From contig NZ_CP062221.1 of NCBI RefSeq assembly GCF_021590045.1, forward strand, positions 3,038,001-3,102,000: a stretch of 64,000 nt of DNA, read 5' to 3'. The stretch is from Cellulomonas palmilytica (GTDB lineage Bacteria; Actinomycetota; Actinomycetes; Actinomycetales; Cellulomonadaceae). Shown piece after piece: positions 18,145 through 28,700 of this stretch; position 1 is the first letter of the stretch, and each line of letters starts with the position of its first letter. The translations under genes and the position numbers were made by a program. A model generated the notes under the pieces. That model was not told the origin of the DNA and ran no database searches. It worked only from the letters and a program-made list of their open reading frames with translations.

Positions 18145-19635
18145 TCAGGGGCCCAGCAGGACGATCCCGTCGGCCGTCCGCCCGACGAGCAGACCACCCA
18201 CCGCGGCGAGCTGCGTCACCTGCCGCGGCAGCTCCACCTGCCACCGCTGCGCACCGTCGCGCAGCCCACGCGCCATCAGCGTCGTGACGCCGTCGTCGCG
18301 CGACGCGGTCAGCACGAGCGAGCCGTCCGTCAACGGCGGCCAGTCCGGCGCGTCCGACGGGTCCGACCACAGCGGCGTCCCCGTGCGCACGTCGTACGCC
18401 GCGTACCGGCCGCCGTCGGAGGTGAGCAGGGTCTCGTCGACGACGGCACGCGGGGTCGCGCGCAGGCCGAGCGACCACAGCTCGTCGCCCGTCTCCGCCT
18501 CGAGCCCGCGCACGGCCAGGCCCGTCGACACCACGATGACGTCCAGGGCCGAGTCGTCGTCCACGTCGAGGCGCGACGGCACGGCGGGCAGGGGCGGCCC
18601 CTCGCCGCCGTCGCGGTCGTACAGCCGCCCCGCGCCCGCCGGCGTCCAGGCCGCGTAGCCCTCACGGAACGGCGTGAGCGCGAGCGCCTTCCCGCGCGCG
18701 TCGTCGCGCAGCAGGGTCCCGTCGTCGAGCCGGAGCACCGCGATCTGCGCCCCGCGCACCACCGCGACCTGGTCGGTGAGCTCCATCGCCGAGCGTTCGA
18801 TCGCGAGCGCGCTCGAGAACCGCTCCCGCGACACGTACGACCACCGCACCTCGCCCGTGCGGGCGTCGCGCCGCTCCACGGCGGTGCGCCCGTCCGGCTC
18901 GGTGACCGCCACGACGACGTCGTCGCCGACCCTCCCGAAGCCCGTGAGCGTCCCGACGCGCGTCCACGACCCACGGTCCTGCCCCGTCGCGGCGTCGAAC
19001 GCGACGATCCGCAGGCCCGCGGTGACCTGCTCGCCCGCGACGTAGACCGGCTCGATGAGGCCCGTCATGCACACGACGAGCGAGTTCACCCTGCCGTCGC
19101 GCCAGCTCGGGCACTGCACGGGCACGTCCTGGGCGCCCGCCTGCGCGGGCGTCACGCGCGCCGTCCAGCGCTGCGCGCCGGTGCCGGCCTCGTAGCCCGT
19201 GACGTGCCGCCCGGCGGAGTCCTGCGTCACGACGACGACCGTGTCGTCCGCGACGAGCACCGTGCCGTCGCCGGGCTTCGCGGGTGCCCGCCACCGCACG
19301 TGCACCGGACCGTCCACCGGGGTGAGGAGCCCCGGCACCGTGACGGCCTGCTCGTACGCCCGGTCTCGGCGTGCGGCGTCCACCCCGGCGAGCACGGCCA
19401 CGAGCGCCACCACGACGAGCCCCGCGACCCCCCAGAGCACCGCGTGCCGCCGCAGGATCCCCGGCCGGACGGGACCGGCGTCGTCGGCCGCGCGAGCCGG
19501 CTCCTCCTCGGGGTCGGCCTCGTCGCGCTGCGCGCCCGGGTCGACACGCGCGGGATCGCCGACGGGGACCGCGGGTGCGGTCTCCTCGTCGACTTCGACA
19601 AGCTGCAGCTGTGCAGCCCGACGACCGCTGGCCAT
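18145..19635 (-). CDS. Membrane-anchored PQQ-like beta-propeller protein
   Basis: A 496-residue protein with an acidic cytoplasmic N-terminus (1-60), one membrane helix (AVLWGVAGLVVVALVAVLAG, about 65-84) and a large extracytoplasmic beta-propeller. Repeated blades carry the A-x-T-G-x-x-x-W pattern of PQQ-like propellers: YEAGTGAQRWTARV, FDAATGQDRGSWTR, RDARTGEVRWSYVS, LEAETGDELWSLGL and YDVRTGTPLWSD. There is no sign of PQQ-enzyme catalytic residues, so it probably scaffolds or binds. It lies downstream of the kinase/MoxR cluster on the same strand, 129 bp after the RDD-FHA gene, and could be its last member or independent. Confidence 0.8.
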   Translation of the reverse strand: MASGRRAAQLQLVEVDEETAPAVPVGDPARVDPGAQRDEADPEEEPARAADDAGPVRPGILRRHAVLWGVAGLVVVALVAVLAGVDAARRDRAYEQAVTVPGLLTPVDGPVHVRWRAPAKPGDGTVLVADDTVVVVTQDSAGRHVTGYEAGTGAQRWTARVTPAQAGAQDVPVQCPSWRDGRVNSLVVCMTGLIEPVYVAGEQVTAGLRIVAFDAATGQDRGSWTRVGTLTGFGRVGDDVVVAVTEPDGRTAVERRDARTGEVRWSYVSRERFSSALAIERSAMELTDQVAVVRGAQIAVLRLDDGTLLRDDARGKALALTPFREGYAAWTPAGAGRLYDRDGGEGPPLPAVPSRLDVDDDSALDVIVVSTGLAVRGLEAETGDELWSLGLRATPRAVVDETLLTSDGGRYAAYDVRTGTPLWSDPSDAPDWPPLTDGSLVLTASRDDGVTTLMARGLRDGAQRWQVELPRQVTQLAAVGGLLVGRTADGIVLLGP

Positions 19636-19764
19636 GCCGCCAGCGTAGGGCGACCCGGTCGCGCACGGGCGGCGAACGCCCAGACCGATACCCCGACGTG
19701 ACCTGCCGGGGCACCGTGGGTCCCGTCGCGGGGAGCCCGGGGGCGGCCTCGCTCGCGTGGCGGG

Positions 19765-21228
19765 TCAGGACGTCGCGACGAGCCGCATCGCGCAGTCGCC
19801 GAACACCACGACCGACCCCGGGCGCAGCCGCACCGGCTGGTCCACGGGGCAGATCACCTGGGCACCGTCCGGCAGCGTCACGACGGTCCCGTTCGTCGAG
19901 CCCCGGTCAGCGACCCACACGCCCGACTCCTCGACCGCGATCTGCAGGTGCGTCTTGGAGACCGACCGGCCCGGGTCGACGACCCGCACGAGCTGGACGC
20001 CGTCCGTCGCAGCCGCAGGGTTGCGCCCGACGAGCGCGGTGCGCCGCACCTCGACGCGCTGGCCGTCGCTGATCTCCACGACCGCGACCGACACCGGCCC
20101 ACGGTCCTGCGCGGGCGGCGGGACGGGCGCCAGGTCTCGGCGGCGCGTCGACTCGACGTCCTCGTCGTCGCCCGACGGGTGCGGTACGGGCACGGCGTGC
20201 GACGTCGCGAGCGCCTCGGAGGCGGGGGCCGGCGCGGGAGCAGCGGCCGCCGACGGCGGGGGCGGGACCAGCGCCGACGGCGCGACCGCGCCGGGCTGCG
20301 CCGCCGCGGGCTGGGGGACGGGACGCGCCCACGAGGGCGTCGCCGGACCGTCGCCGGCGGCCCCGGCACCGGCCGACGCCGCAGGAGCGACGACCGGCGG
20401 AGGCGGGACGAGCGGCAGCGCACGCGTGTCGAGGTCCGGACCCGCGCGGTGCGGGGCCAGCGGGGCGAGGACGAGCGGCCGCGGGACGGCACCCGTGACG
20501 GTCGGGACGCCCGTCGGACCACCGGTGGGGACGCCGGGCGGCGTCGGCGGCACGGGCGGGACCGCGGGCACGGGCGCCGAGTGCGGCGAGGACGCCACCG
20601 GCGAGGGGACGCCGGCGACGGGCGGCGGCGGCACGGGGCCGACGTCCGACGCGGACACGGGCGCGCGGAACGACGTCGTCGTCCCCGCCCGCAGGAGGTC
20701 GGCACGTGGCGGCGGAGGAGGCACCGCGGCCGCGCCGTGGCCACCGCGCACGTCGAGCACGAGCGCGCGCGCCGCACGGTCGTGCCAGCCCTGGCGCCGG
20801 CCCGACGAGTCGAACAGCGGCGACAGCAGCACGACGACCTGACCGACACCCAGCGCGAGGGAGCCCGCCGCGACGACCAGGCCGCGCAGCAGCACGCGCC
20901 ACATCCCGATCGGCCGGCGGCTGCGCGCGTCGACCGTCCGCACGCCCAGCAGGCGCCGGCCGATCGTCCAGCCGAGCCGCCCGTGCAGCACCCACTGCAC
21001 GACGACCAGCACGAGCACCGCCGCCGCGCACGCGGCCGTGACCCACGCCGGGAAGCCGGTCTCGTCGAGCGCGGACGTGCGGCCGTCGGCCGCGGCGGAC
21101 GCGGAGCGCACGCCTGCCACCACCCACAGCCAGCCGCCCACCAGGAGGGCCAGCAGGCCGTCGACGACCACCGCGACAGCGCGCCGACCGAGCCCGGCAG
21201 CGGGGGCTGCCGTCGACTGTCGGATCAC
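19765..21228 (-). CDS. RDD-family membrane protein with C-terminal FHA domain
   Basis: A 487-residue protein in three parts. Residues about 10-150 form an RDD domain (LGRRAVAVVVDGLLALLVGG, then GWTIGRRLLGVRTVDARSRR), with three or so membrane helices. Residues about 180-390 are a Pro/Ala/Val-rich linker. Residues about 395-487 are an FHA domain with VGRNP, RSVSKTHLQI and DRGSTNGTVV, the phospho-threonine-binding residues. GTG 21228 is chosen because GAAGGAG lies five bases before it and its GTGA overlaps the stop of the transglutaminase-like gene. Together with a kinase, a phosphatase and a second FHA protein in the same cluster, it is probably a phospho-dependent docking site at the membrane. 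Confidence 0.88.
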   Translation of the reverse strand: MIRQSTAAPAAGLGRRAVAVVVDGLLALLVGGWLWVVAGVRSASAAADGRTSALDETGFPAWVTAACAAAVLVLVVVQWVLHGRLGWTIGRRLLGVRTVDARSRRPIGMWRVLLRGLVVAAGSLALGVGQVVVLLSPLFDSSGRRQGWHDRAARALVLDVRGGHGAAAVPPPPPRADLLRAGTTTSFRAPVSASDVGPVPPPPVAGVPSPVASSPHSAPVPAVPPVPPTPPGVPTGGPTGVPTVTGAVPRPLVLAPLAPHRAGPDLDTRALPLVPPPPVVAPAASAGAGAAGDGPATPSWARPVPQPAAAQPGAVAPSALVPPPPSAAAAPAPAPASEALATSHAVPVPHPSGDDEDVESTRRRDLAPVPPPAQDRGPVSVAVVEISDGQRVEVRRTALVGRNPAAATDGVQLVRVVDPGRSVSKTHLQIAVEESGVWVADRGSTNGTVVTLPDGAQVICPVDQPVRLRPGSVVVFGDCAMRLVATS

Positions 21229-23633
21229 CGGGACTCCTTCCTGGACCTGCGAGCGCTGCCCGCCGCGAGCGGGAGCACCTCCTGGGTACGCCGGGCCCGG
21301 CGCCGCGCCCGCACCGAGCGCAGCGACAGCCGCGCACGGACCCGACCGCGCCACCCGACGGACGCCCGCATCGTCGCGAGCGCCTCCTCGACCTGCGACC
21401 AGTACCGGCCGACGAGCGCGTCGTCGGGCTCACCCGGCCCGAACACCGCGCGGTCCGCACCCCGTGCGAGCGTCGTGACGCGGCCCGAGAGCTCACCCGC
21501 GACCGCGTGCCGCCGCTGGCCGGCGTCGGCCGGCGGGGCGAACGCCGCGACCACCGCACGGGCCGCCTCGAGGCGGGTCGCGCTCGGCGGCGGGTCGCGG
21601 CGCAGGTCGACGGCCTGGTCGAGCACCTCGTCCCAGCCACCGGCCACGCGCGTCACCGTGTCGCCGCGGCGCCGGCGGCGCCGCCGGCGCGACGCCTTGA
21701 TCGCGCCGACCACGACGAACGGCGACGCGAGCACCAGCAGCGGGATCCCGACGGCGATCGCGACGACCGCGACCGTGCGCCACAGCGCCGAGTCGTCGTC
21801 CTCGTCCTCGGGCTGCTCGGGCGCGGGCTGCTCGGTGTCGTCGTCGGGCGGCGTCACGGCACCGGGCGGCGGCGGAGGCGGCTGGACGACCTGCGGGTTC
21901 GGGTCCTCGTTCGTCTCCGTGGGGTCGGTCTCGGGCGTCTTCTCCTTGGGCGGCGTCGCGTCGAACGGCACCCAGCCGTGGCCCGCGAACGCGATCTCGA
22001 CCCACGCCTGGACGTCGGACCCGGTCACGACGACCGGCTCGCCCTCGGCGACGTCCTCGGTCGTCGGGACGAAGCCCAGCACGACGCGCGCGGGCAGACC
22101 CATGGAACGCGCCATGAGCGCCATCGCGGCGGCGTACTGCTCGCCGTCGCCGATCATCTGGTCCGCGCCCAGCAGCGTCCCGATCCGGTCGGCACCGTGG
22201 CCCGACAGCGACGCGACCTGGCCCTCGAGCCCGTCGCTGTAGTAGCCCTCGTCGACGAGCCAGTCGGCCAGCGCCGACGCGATCTCCACGGAGCGGCCCG
22301 CCTCGCGGGCCACGTCCGCCGCCGTCACCCCGACGATCTCGGGGACGCCCTGCAGCGCGGGCTGCGCGACGTCCGCGGCGGCCGCTGACGCGAGGTCGTC
22401 CTCGCCGGGCACGGCCGGCACGACGACGTCGATCTCGTACGTGGCGCCCTTGCGCAGCCCGCCGGTGAGGACGGCCGCACCGGTCGCGTCGTTGTACCGC
22501 AGCTGCGACGCCTGGTCGCGACCGAGGTGGAACGACGTCGCGTGGCCGACCGTCGGCAGCCACACGCCGTCGAGCTCACCGACCGTGATGCGCATGGTGC
22601 GGCGCTCGCCGCGCACGCTCGTCGGGAGCTCGTCGCCGACGCGCCGGAACTCCCCCGAGCTCTGGGCGGAGCCGTCGCCCGCGACGTTCCAGACGACGCC
22701 GTCGTACCGGTCCATGGTCGCGAGCCGCACGCGGTCCCCCGCGCCGAGGCCCTCGACGGTGAGCAGCGTCGACTCGTCGAGGTCCTTGAGGTACTCGCGG
22801 AAGCCGGACAGCGGGCTCGCGTAGTCGCGCGGGTCGAACGGCGGGACGATCTCGTCGCGCAGCACGTACCGCTCCTCGTCGCCGACGACGGCGGGCGAGC
22901 CGAGCACGGCCGAGCCGACGCCCACGGCCGCGAGCACCCCGAGCGCCACGACGCGTCGCGGCCGCAACGCGCCCGTGCGCCACGCCGCCCAGGTGGGCAG
23001 CACGACCGCGAGGACGACGCCCGTGAGGAGCGGCGGGACCGTCGGGAACCGCGTGCCGAGCAGGATGACGACGACCCCGACCGCGACCGGCACCAGCGCG
23101 GCCGCCGCCGACCACCGGCCGCGCACGCGCACGGCCGTCGCGACGGCGACGAGCGATCCCACGTACGCGAGCAGCAGCGGGGCCACGAGGAGCGTGCCGC
23201 CCGACCCGAGCGGCGGCTGGAGCGTCACGACCTGCGACCAGGACGTCACCGCACCGCGGGCGAGCGCGAGGACGGTCTGCGGCGTGGGCACCACGCCGGC
23301 CACGGTCGTCGTGGGCGCCGCGAGCGCGCCGCCCGCCAGTGCGTACGTCGCGAGCGCGACCGCGACGACCGACAGCGCCGACCACCGCGCCCACGCGCCC
23401 GCGAGCGCGAGCAGCGTGCCGAGGAGCAGCCCGCCGGCCACCGCGGGGAGCGCGGCACTGCCGCCGTACACCTCCAGCAGCGGCCACAGCACCAGGGCGA
23501 GCACCCCGACGAGCACGACCGCGTCCAGCGTCCCCGACGCGAGCGAGCGAGGCCGCCGCCGCGTGGCCGACCGCGGGCGCTGCGCCGGGGCGGGCGCGGG
23601 CGAGGTGCGCGGCCGCTCGAGCGTGGCGGTCAC
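21225..23633 (-). CDS. Transglutaminase-like membrane protein lacking the catalytic Cys and His
   Basis: An 802-residue protein of the TgpA/DUF3488-transglutaminase class. The first 260 residues carry multiple membrane helices, an extracytoplasmic transglutaminase-fold domain follows (about 430-620), then a Pro/Asp/Glu-rich linker, one more helix (AVVAIAVGIPLLVLASPFVV) and a cytoplasmic basic tail. In the fold, the catalytic Cys position reads MIGDGEQYAAAMALMARSMG (Gly instead of Cys) and the His position reads GSDVQAWVEIAF (Gln instead of His); the Asp is kept in WVPFDATPP. It should therefore be inactive as a protease or transglutaminase and may act as a binding module. GTG 23633 overlaps the DUF58 gene by GTGA, and its own end overlaps the RDD-FHA gene. 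Confidence 0.85.
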   Translation of the reverse strand: MTATLERPRTSPAPAPAQRPRSATRRRPRSLASGTLDAVVLVGVLALVLWPLLEVYGGSAALPAVAGGLLLGTLLALAGAWARWSALSVVAVALATYALAGGALAAPTTTVAGVVPTPQTVLALARGAVTSWSQVVTLQPPLGSGGTLLVAPLLLAYVGSLVAVATAVRVRGRWSAAAALVPVAVGVVVILLGTRFPTVPPLLTGVVLAVVLPTWAAWRTGALRPRRVVALGVLAAVGVGSAVLGSPAVVGDEERYVLRDEIVPPFDPRDYASPLSGFREYLKDLDESTLLTVEGLGAGDRVRLATMDRYDGVVWNVAGDGSAQSSGEFRRVGDELPTSVRGERRTMRITVGELDGVWLPTVGHATSFHLGRDQASQLRYNDATGAAVLTGGLRKGATYEIDVVVPAVPGEDDLASAAAADVAQPALQGVPEIVGVTAADVAREAGRSVEIASALADWLVDEGYYSDGLEGQVASLSGHGADRIGTLLGADQMIGDGEQYAAAMALMARSMGLPARVVLGFVPTTEDVAEGEPVVVTGSDVQAWVEIAFAGHGWVPFDATPPKEKTPETDPTETNEDPNPQVVQPPPPPPGAVTPPDDDTEQPAPEQPEDEDDDSALWRTVAVVAIAVGIPLLVLASPFVVVGAIKASRRRRRRRRGDTVTRVAGGWDEVLDQAVDLRRDPPPSATRLEAARAVVAAFAPPADAGQRRHAVAGELSGRVTTLARGADRAVFGPGEPDDALVGRYWSQVEEALATMRASVGWRGRVRARLSLRSVRARRRARRTQEVLPLAAGSARRSRKESR

Positions 23634-24772
23634 GAGACGGCCCTGCGCAGCAGCCGGGGCAGGTCGTCGAGCGCGCCCAGCGTCCCGAGCGTGAGCTGGC
23701 CCTGCGTGCGCACCGACACCTCCGCACCGAGCTCGCAGCGCACGACGAGCGTGCGCGTCCCCGCGGGCAGGTGGCGTGTGCCCAGGCGCAGGTCCGCGTC
23801 CGTCGGCACCGAGCCGGTCACGAGCACCGCGACCGAGCACTGCGGCGTCTCGCGCACCACGCGCCGGCCGAGCAGCGTCACGTCCGCACCGGTGGGCTCC
23901 GGCTCGAGGCCCGAGCAGTCGTCGAGCAGCAGCGGCGGCGTGTTCACGCGCAGCGACCCGGGCCCCGCGAGCACCGCGAGGTCACGCTCGTCGCGCAGCG
24001 TCTGCACACCGATCGACGCGACGGTCGACACGGCGATCTCGAACTCGTCGTCGTCCGCGTAGTCGCCGGGGTTCGTCGCGAGCGCCAGGACGGTCTGCGT
24101 GCGCCGCGTGTCCTCGAACTGCTTGACCATGAGCTTGCCGCGGCGTGCCGTCGTCCTCCAGTGGATGTACCGGCGGTCGTCGCCCGCGACGTAGTCGCGC
24201 AGTGCGTGGAACGACATGTCGGAGTCGGACAGGTCGCGCGTCGACTGTCCCTCCAGGTCACGCAGGAGGCCCGCGCTCGCACCGCCCAGCGCGACGAGCG
24301 CCGGGTGCACGTACAGGTCGACGGGCCGCGTCCACAGCACGCTGCGCCGCGCGATGCCCAGCGGGTCGCCACGCACCGAACGCACCGGCCCGACGACGAC
24401 GACCGCGCGCCGCGCCGTGGGGATCGCGAACAGCTCGTCGTGCGTCGCGTCGGGTGCGAGCGACGGGACCGCGAGCTCCGCGAGCCCCGCCCCGACGGGC
24501 AGCTCGAGGCGCGACGGCAGCGCCCGGCGCCGTGCGGCGTTGCGGATCTCGATCCGCCCGACCGCACGCTCGCCGATCTTCACGCGGTTGTCCGCCATGT
24601 CGAGCGTCACCGCGTACCGCGCGCGGCCGACCGTCATGAGCAGGCACACCACGAGGACACCGGCGAGCCCCGCGCCGAGAGCCGCGAGCTCGACCCACCC
24701 GAGCACCCGGCCCAGCACGAGGCCGAGGAGCGCGACGAGCACGCTCCCCCAGCCGACGCCCGAGATCCGCAT
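23630..24772 (-). CDS. DUF58 domain protein
   Basis: A 380-residue protein with two N-terminal membrane helices (about 7-45) and a DUF58 region whose hallmark is FHALRDYVAGDDRRYIHWRT followed by TARRGKLMVKQFED (about 190-225). Proteins of this class accompany MoxR ATPases and have a von Willebrand A-like C-terminal part; their biochemical role is not established, though chaperone or assembly functions are proposed for MoxR systems. It starts at ATG 24772, overlapping the moxR stop by one base, and its stop overlaps the GTG of the transglutaminase-like gene. The MoxR-DUF58-transglutaminase order is a widely conserved trio. Confidence 0.9.
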   Translation of the reverse strand: MRISGVGWGSVLVALLGLVLGRVLGWVELAALGAGLAGVLVVCLLMTVGRARYAVTLDMADNRVKIGERAVGRIEIRNAARRRALPSRLELPVGAGLAELAVPSLAPDATHDELFAIPTARRAVVVVGPVRSVRGDPLGIARRSVLWTRPVDLYVHPALVALGGASAGLLRDLEGQSTRDLSDSDMSFHALRDYVAGDDRRYIHWRTTARRGKLMVKQFEDTRRTQTVLALATNPGDYADDDEFEIAVSTVASIGVQTLRDERDLAVLAGPGSLRVNTPPLLLDDCSGLEPEPTGADVTLLGRRVVRETPQCSVAVLVTGSVPTDADLRLGTRHLPAGTRTLVVRCELGAEVSVRTQGQLTLGTLGALDDLPRLLRRAVS

Positions 24773-25728
24773 CAGGCCGCCCGCAGCACCGGAGGCGCGA
24801 CCTGGTCGAGCAGCCGCGCGAGCACGTCGACCGCGGTGACGCCCGCGAACTCCGCCTCCGCGTCGAGCACCAGGCGGTGCGCGAGCACCGGCTGGGCGAG
24901 GTCCTTCACGTCGTCGGGCAGCACGTACTCGCGGCCCTGGGCCGCGGCCCACACCTTCGCGGTGCGCACGAGCGCGAGCCCGCCGCGCACGCTCGCGCCC
25001 AGCGCGGTCTGGCTGTCGTCGCGCGTCGCCTCGGTGATGCGCGCGACGTAGTCGAGCACGACGGGGTCGATGTGCACGGTCCGCGCGAGGTCGGCCATCG
25101 TGCCGACCGCCTCGGTGGTGATACGCGCCCCCAGGCCCACCGTGCGGTCCTTGGCGCCCGCGAGGATCTCGACCGTCGACGCCCGGTCCGGGTAGCCGAG
25201 GCTCGTCTTGATGAGGAACCGGTCGAGCTGCGCCTCCGGGAGCCGGTACGTGCCCGCCTGCTCGATCGGGTTCTGCGTCGCGATCACCATGAACGGGCGG
25301 CCCACGGGGCGGGACACGCCGTCGACGGTGACGTTGCCCTCCTCCATGACCTCCAGCAGCGCCGCCTGCGTCTTCGGCGAGGCGCGGTTGATCTCGTCGG
25401 CCAGCACGATCGTCGCGAACACCGGACCCGGGTGGAACTCGAACCGGGCAGTGCCCTGGTCGTAGATCGTCACGCCCGTCACGTCGGACGGCAGCAGGTC
25501 CGGCGTGAACTGGATGCGGTGGTGCGTGCCCTGCACGGTCGCCGCGAGCGCCTTCGCGAGCGACGTCTTGCCCGTGCCGGGCGCGTCCTCGAGCAGCAGG
25601 TGGCCCTCCGCCACCATCGCGGTCAGCGCGAGGCGCACCGTGTGCTCCTTGCCCAGCAGCACGCGGCTGACGTTCTCCGCGAGCGCGGAGAACGTCTCCG
25701 CGAACCAGGCGCTCTGCTCGGGGGTCAT
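24772..25728 (-). CDS. MoxR-family AAA+ ATPase
   Basis: A 318-residue AAA+ ATPase of the MoxR class, thought to act as a chaperone that activates or assembles partner complexes. Walker A is DAPGTGKTSLAKALA (about 49-63), Walker B TIVLADEINRASPKTQAALL (about 110-129), sensor 1 FMVIATQNPIEQAGTYRLPE, arginine finger region EAQLDRFLIKT, and a lid domain with GASVRGGLALVRTAKVWAAAQGR. GAGGAG lies 9 bases before ATG 25728. It follows the giant Ig-like/FN3 gene by 50 bp and is coupled to the DUF58 gene, so it belongs to the kinase-envelope cluster. Length and motifs are standard. Confidence 0.94.
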   Translation of the reverse strand: MTPEQSAWFAETFSALAENVSRVLLGKEHTVRLALTAMVAEGHLLLEDAPGTGKTSLAKALAATVQGTHHRIQFTPDLLPSDVTGVTIYDQGTARFEFHPGPVFATIVLADEINRASPKTQAALLEVMEEGNVTVDGVSRPVGRPFMVIATQNPIEQAGTYRLPEAQLDRFLIKTSLGYPDRASTVEILAGAKDRTVGLGARITTEAVGTMADLARTVHIDPVVLDYVARITEATRDDSQTALGASVRGGLALVRTAKVWAAAQGREYVLPDDVKDLAQPVLAHRLVLDAEAEFAGVTAVDVLARLLDQVAPPVLRAA

Positions 25729-25778
25729 CTACGAGGTCTCCTCAGGTGTCCGACGGGGGTCGTGGTGGGCACGGCGGG

Positions 25779-28700
25779 TCAGCCCCCGCCGTCGGGGTCG
25801 GGGCTGGGTTCGGCGTCGGGGTCGGAGATCGTGAACGACGCGGTCCCCTGCCCTGCGGGTCCGTCCCCGAGCGCGTTCACGGCCCGGACCGTGACGATCA
25901 ACGTGTACTTGCCCGGCCGGCGCCCACCGACGACCTCCGAGGCGTCGATCGTCGCCTCCAGGGCCTTGCCGACGGACCGCCAGCCCGAGAAGCTGCCGCC
26001 CTCCTGCACCCGGAAGCCGATCTCGTACTTCTCGATCGCCACGCCGCCGTCCGAGGGCGCCGTCCACGCGACCGCGAACGAGCCCGGGTCGGTGGCCGAG
26101 TCGGGCGTCACCGTGATCGACGTGACCTCCGACGGACGGTTGCCCCACCCGTCGAACGTCCACTGCTGCGTCATCACGCCGCCGTCGCGCGGACGTCCCT
26201 CGAGCTCGGTCACCGCGGTGACGCGCAGCGTCACGGTGCGCTGGCGGCCCGGGGGCCAGTCCCACCGGGAGATGTCGACGGGGATGCTGCGCGACTCTGT
26301 CGCGTTCGACGACTCCGCGGAGTTCTCCGCCGTCCACACGGCCCACTTGTAGCGGACCTTCGCGTCGGACCCCGCGTCGCTCGGCGGCGACCACGAGACC
26401 GTCAGCTCGGTGGGCTTGCCGTAGCTCTCCCGGGCCGTGATGGTCGCGTCGCCCCCCGTGGGCGCGGACGCGGTGGTCGTCGGGGTCGCCGACACGGGGT
26501 CGCTCCACGCGCCCGCGCCCGCGGCGTTCACCGCGCGCACCTGGTACGAGTGCGACACGCCGCCCTTCAGCCCGGAGAAGCTCGTCGACGTCGCGGACCC
26601 GACCGCGACCTCGGCGCCGGAGTCCTGCCGCACCTCGTAGCGGACCTCGGAACCGTTGTCGTCGGCCGCGTCCCAGCTGAGGTCGACCCTGCCCTCGAAC
26701 GGCGGGGCGGAGGGCGTCCGCATCTTCGGCACGCCCGGCAGGCCGTACGTGAGCGCCTGGGCCGTCGCGGCCTCCCCGGCCCCCGCCTTGTTCACGGCCT
26801 GGACGGCGAACGTGTAGCTGACCCCGTTCTTGGCGTTCGTGAACGAGAAGGACGTGTCGGTGATCTGGTCCTCGACGCGGCTGTTCGGGCCACCGGAGAT
26901 CGTGAGCCTGTAGTGCTTGATCTTGTCGCCGTTGTTCGACGGCGGTCGCCAGCGCACGACGATCTGCCCGCCCATGTCGGTGTCGACCCGCGTGGCGGTG
27001 ACCTCGGGCGGTGCATCGGGCTTCCCCGCGGGGATCTCGGTCGCCGACGAGGCGGACCAGGCGCTCGGCTCCTCGAGGTCGTTGTACGCACGCACGCGGA
27101 TCGAGTACGACGTGCCGTTCTGGAGACCGTCGGTGCTGTAGCTCGTCGTCGTCGACTCGCGGACCGCCTTGCCGTTGGGCGGCGTCGGCGAGATCTCGAT
27201 GTCGTACTTGCGGATCTTCGAGCCGCGCGTCTCGGCGGCCGACCAGCTCCACGTCAGGGACTCGTCGCCGAAGCCCTCGACGTTCACCCGGTCGGGAGCC
27301 TCGGGCTTCGCGTCGGGGATCGCCTGGCCGGACGGCGCGGACTCCTCCGACCACCCGACCTCGTTCATCGCCGCGACCGTGAACGTGTACTTCTGGGCGT
27401 TCGTCAGCCCCTCGAACGTGCAGGTCGTCGACTTGCACGGCCACGTCCGGCCGTCCTGGGTGGTGAGCCGGTACTCCGTGATCGGCGCGCCCCGGTTGTC
27501 GGGAGCCGCCCACGACAGCAGGACGGTGCGGTCGCCGCTCTCCTGGACCTTCGGCGGGGTCGGCCGCTCCGGCACGCCGCGGACCTTGAGCGTGACCCGG
27601 CCGTCGACCTCGCGGTCCGCCTCGTCGATCACGTCCCGCACGCGGTAGCGCACGACGAGCGTGCCGATGAACCCCTCGGCGGGCGTGACCGTGACGCGCG
27701 ACGAGGTCGCGGAGGCCGTGCCCTGCCCGGACTCCACGGTCGCCCCGACCACGCGCAGGGGCTCGGGCGCGAACGGGTTGAAGGCACCCTCGAGCACGTC
27801 GAGCGTCTCGGGCCTGCCCTCCTCGGCCTTGTCGACCGTCCAGTCGAGGACCTTCGCCTTGGGGCGGGTGCTCGCGATGGCGCGCAGGTCGACCTGGGCG
27901 TCGAGCTTGCCTGCGCGGCCGTAGCCGATCGTCAGCTGGAGCAGCCCGCGCGTGCCCTTGTCGGTCGCGAAGTCCGCCTCGACGGACAGCCGCGACTCGT
28001 CGAGCGTCGCCTTGAAGCCGGCCGGCACCGCGCCGGAGATCGCGTACGTGTACCGGCCCTCGGCGGGCTCGGTCCCCTCGGGGGTCTGGGTGAACGCCCG
28101 CAGGTCGACCGTCTTCGCGGGGTCGCCGGGCGCGACCTCGACCACGGACGCGAGGAACGTCGGCGGGTGGTCGTCGACCGCGAACACCTCGATGGGCAGC
28201 GTGAGGTAGGCGGTCCGCGCGGACGTGTCGTTCGCCGAGGTGGCGTCGGTGACGGGCATGGTGACCGAGGCCGGGCCGGAGTAGTCGTCCGTCGGCGTGA
28301 ACGTGACCGAGCGTCCGTCCTTCGCGATCTTGACCGTCCCGCGCGTCGCGGACACCTGGAGCGGGTCGGCGACCGACGGCCGACGACCCTGCGCGACCTT
28401 GATCTGCTCCTCGAGCTCGATCGTGAGCGTCTCGCCGGACGCGACCCGCAGCGCCGGCGCGCCGGGTCGCAGCGAGGGCCGGATGAACCCGAGCGGCGGC
28501 ACGGTGATGAACGCGTACGCGTTGGCGTTCTCCGGGTCGCGCACGTTGACGAGCTCGAACGGGAGCGTCTGGGTCTGGTCCGACAGCGTGACGAGGACCT
28601 TGCGGTCGGCGGTGACCTTCGCGACCGACGCGACGGACGCCGGGATGCGGATGTCGAGGTCGCTCTCGGGCCCGCTCGGGTTCTGGGCCGTCGCGAGCAC

